Below, piece after piece: positions 62,763 to 64,000 of a stretch of DNA of 64,000 bases (positions are counted from its first letter, which is position 1; every line of letters begins with the position of its first letter). Below the pieces are notes generated by a model, which did no database searches, was not told the DNA's origin, and saw nothing but the letters and a program-made list of their open reading frames with translations. Source of the stretch: Nitrospirales bacterium (GTDB taxonomy: Bacteria; Nitrospirota; Nitrospiria; Nitrospirales; UBA8639); contig BQIV01000003.1 in NCBI GenBank assembly GCA_021604005.1, forward strand, positions 123,910-187,909. The letters run 5' to 3'. The position numbers and the translations under genes are program-made.

Positions 62763-64000
62763 ATGAATCCCCTCGTCAAACTTCGAGATTGTGGACAGAG
62801 TCCTTGGTACGACTATATTCGCCGAGGGTTGATCACCTCCGGTGACCTGCAAACGCTCATTGATCAAGACGGACTCATGGGGATGACTTCGAATCCAGCA
62901 ATTTTTGAGAAGGCCATTGCCGGCAGCACCGATTATGATAAGGAATTACAGCAGGCGATTTCGGAACTGATTGACGTAAAAGCGATCTATGAGCGAGTGG
63001 CAATCAAAGATATTCAGGATGCCGCAGACGTGATGCAGGGCGTCTATGAACGTTCAAGTGGACGTGACGGATATGTGAGTCTCGAGGTCTCGCCGGATTT
63101 AGCCTTTGATACTGAGGGCACCATTGAAGAAGCCGTTCGATTGCACAAAGCTGTTGCCCGGAAAAATGTCATGATTAAAGTGCCAGGAACGGAAGAAGGC
63201 TTGCCGGCTATTGAAGAGCTGCTGGCACGAGGTATCAATATCAATGTGACCTTATTGTTTAGCGTGAAGATGTATGAACAGGTCGCGTGGCGTTATATCC
63301 GTGGACTTGAACGATTGGCGAAAAATGGAGGGGACGTCACGCAGATTGCGTCGGTGGCCAGCTTTTTTGTGAGCCGAATTGACGGCTTAATCGACAAACA
63401 GCTTGAAGCCAAAATCAAAACAGAGTCTCAAGCAAATCAAAAAACCGTGATGGAGGGGCTTCTTGGGAAAGTGGCCATTGCTAATGCCAAACTGGCTTAT
63501 GAAAAATTCGAGGAAATTTTTGCGAGCAAAGAATTCCAGGCATTGAAATCCAAAGGCGCACAGGTGCAGCGGGTCTTGTGGGCCAGCACTGGAACAAAGA
63601 ATCCCAAGTATCCCGATACGCTATATGTTGATCAACTGATTGGACCGGACACGGTCAATACCATGCCCGAAGCCACGTTTGCGGCATTTCGAGACCATGG
63701 GACAGTGAAACCGACGATCCAAGAAGGGTTGGAAGAGGCCAAAGCGACGATGCAGCAGTTAGCTGACGTAGGCATTGCTATCGACGACGTGACGGACACG
63801 CTTTTGCACGATGGCGCAAAGTTATTTGTCGATGCTTTTGATCAATTAATGGGGGTCATCAGCCGTAAACGGGTCGAGATTCTGGGAGACCAGTTGGATC
63901 GTGTCACGTATTCTCTCGGAACCTGGCAAACACAGGTTGATGACATGCTGACGGAGGTCCAAAAGAAAAATCTTGTACGACGGATTTGGGCCAAAGATCC
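62763..64000 (+). CDS. tal: Transaldolase, 3'-truncated by the window (possibly fused to phosphoglucose isomerase)
   Basis: The frame opens at the ATG at 62763, after AAGGAGG, and is still open at the window end (412 codons). It starts with MNPLVKLRDCGQSPWYDYIR, with SNPAIFEKAI and the Schiff-base Lys in VMIKVPGTEEG; INVTLLFSVKMYEQVAWRYI and RVLWASTGTKNPKYPDTLYV follow. Transaldolase transfers dihydroxyacetone units. The last residues (KNLVRRIWAKD) resemble the linker of bifunctional transaldolase/phosphoglucose isomerase enzymes, so the protein may continue into an isomerase domain. Confidence 0.93.
   Translation, partial: MNPLVKLRDCGQSPWYDYIRRGLITSGDLQTLIDQDGLMGMTSNPAIFEKAIAGSTDYDKELQQAISELIDVKAIYERVAIKDIQDAADVMQGVYERSSGRDGYVSLEVSPDLAFDTEGTIEEAVRLHKAVARKNVMIKVPGTEEGLPAIEELLARGININVTLLFSVKMYEQVAWRYIRGLERLAKNGGDVTQIASVASFFVSRIDGLIDKQLEAKIKTESQANQKTVMEGLLGKVAIANAKLAYEKFEEIFASKEFQALKSKGAQVQRVLWASTGTKNPKYPDTLYVDQLIGPDTVNTMPEATFAAFRDHGTVKPTIQEGLEEAKATMQQLADVGIAIDDVTDTLLHDGAKLFVDAFDQLMGVISRKRVEILGDQLDRVTYSLGTWQTQVDDMLTEVQKKNLVRRIWAKD

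Overview
The window looks like a chromosomal segment of a Gram-negative, respiring, mid-GC bacterium. Supporting this are a complete System I (Ccm) cytochrome c maturation operon, a BamD-type outer-membrane assembly lipoprotein, LspA, an outer-membrane porin, a PEP-CTERM protein and tandem bactofilins. I favour a Nitrospira-like member of Nitrospirota from the overall gene mix, but this is inference and no marker here settles it.

Layout. 1-5.2 kb: the 3' end of a Ppx/GppA phosphatase gene, a coupled pair (PqqC/HDO-like oxidase plus a methyltransferase with a PqqD-like N-terminus), two bactofilins and a CopD-like membrane protein. 5.3-12.4 kb: ccmABC-X-EFGHI on the minus strand, where X is a CcmE-like protein with a CcmD-like tail sitting in the ccmD position. 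12.7-14.0 kb: a TlpA-type thioredoxin and CcdA, probable reductant supply for cytochrome c maturation. 14-18.6 kb: bamD, fabH, pyrF, ispH. 18.7-20.3 kb: two divergent PIN-type toxin-antitoxin modules inserted beside ispH, followed by a broken, diverged copy of the ispH 3' end. 20.5-32.8 kb: smc, an MscS channel, a ferredoxin, an Sfp-type phosphopantetheinyl transferase, an EamA transporter, small proteins of unknown function, ygfZ, a degenerate receiver and a TPR protein. 33.1-36.1 kb: thiC-thi4 under a TPP riboswitch with a clear terminator.

36.1-53 kb is an accessory region: another PIN module, a secreted trypsin-like protease with a small lipoprotein and an STN/HEAT protein, a secreted metzincin protease coupled to an exported NTR-like protein, a PEP-CTERM protein, a GT61 glycosyltransferase and methyltransferase, an LbtU-like porin divergent from an OmpR/histidine kinase pair, and several orphan small secreted or cytoplasmic proteins. 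Four copies of a non-autonomous element of about 141 bp with terminal inverted repeats and 4-bp target duplications lie in or beside this region; two of them bracket one small orphan gene. 53.6-64 kb returns to housekeeping: a MarR regulator with a visible operator, nadA, ileS-lspA, a ttuB/ttuA tRNA thiolation pair, transketolase and transaldolase (running off the end).

Strongest leads: the CcmE/CcmD-like hybrid in the ccm operon, the HDO-methyltransferase pair, the ispH remnant beside the toxin-antitoxin island, the MITE family, the protease loci, and the ubiquitin-like TtuB partner with residues after its Gly-Gly.
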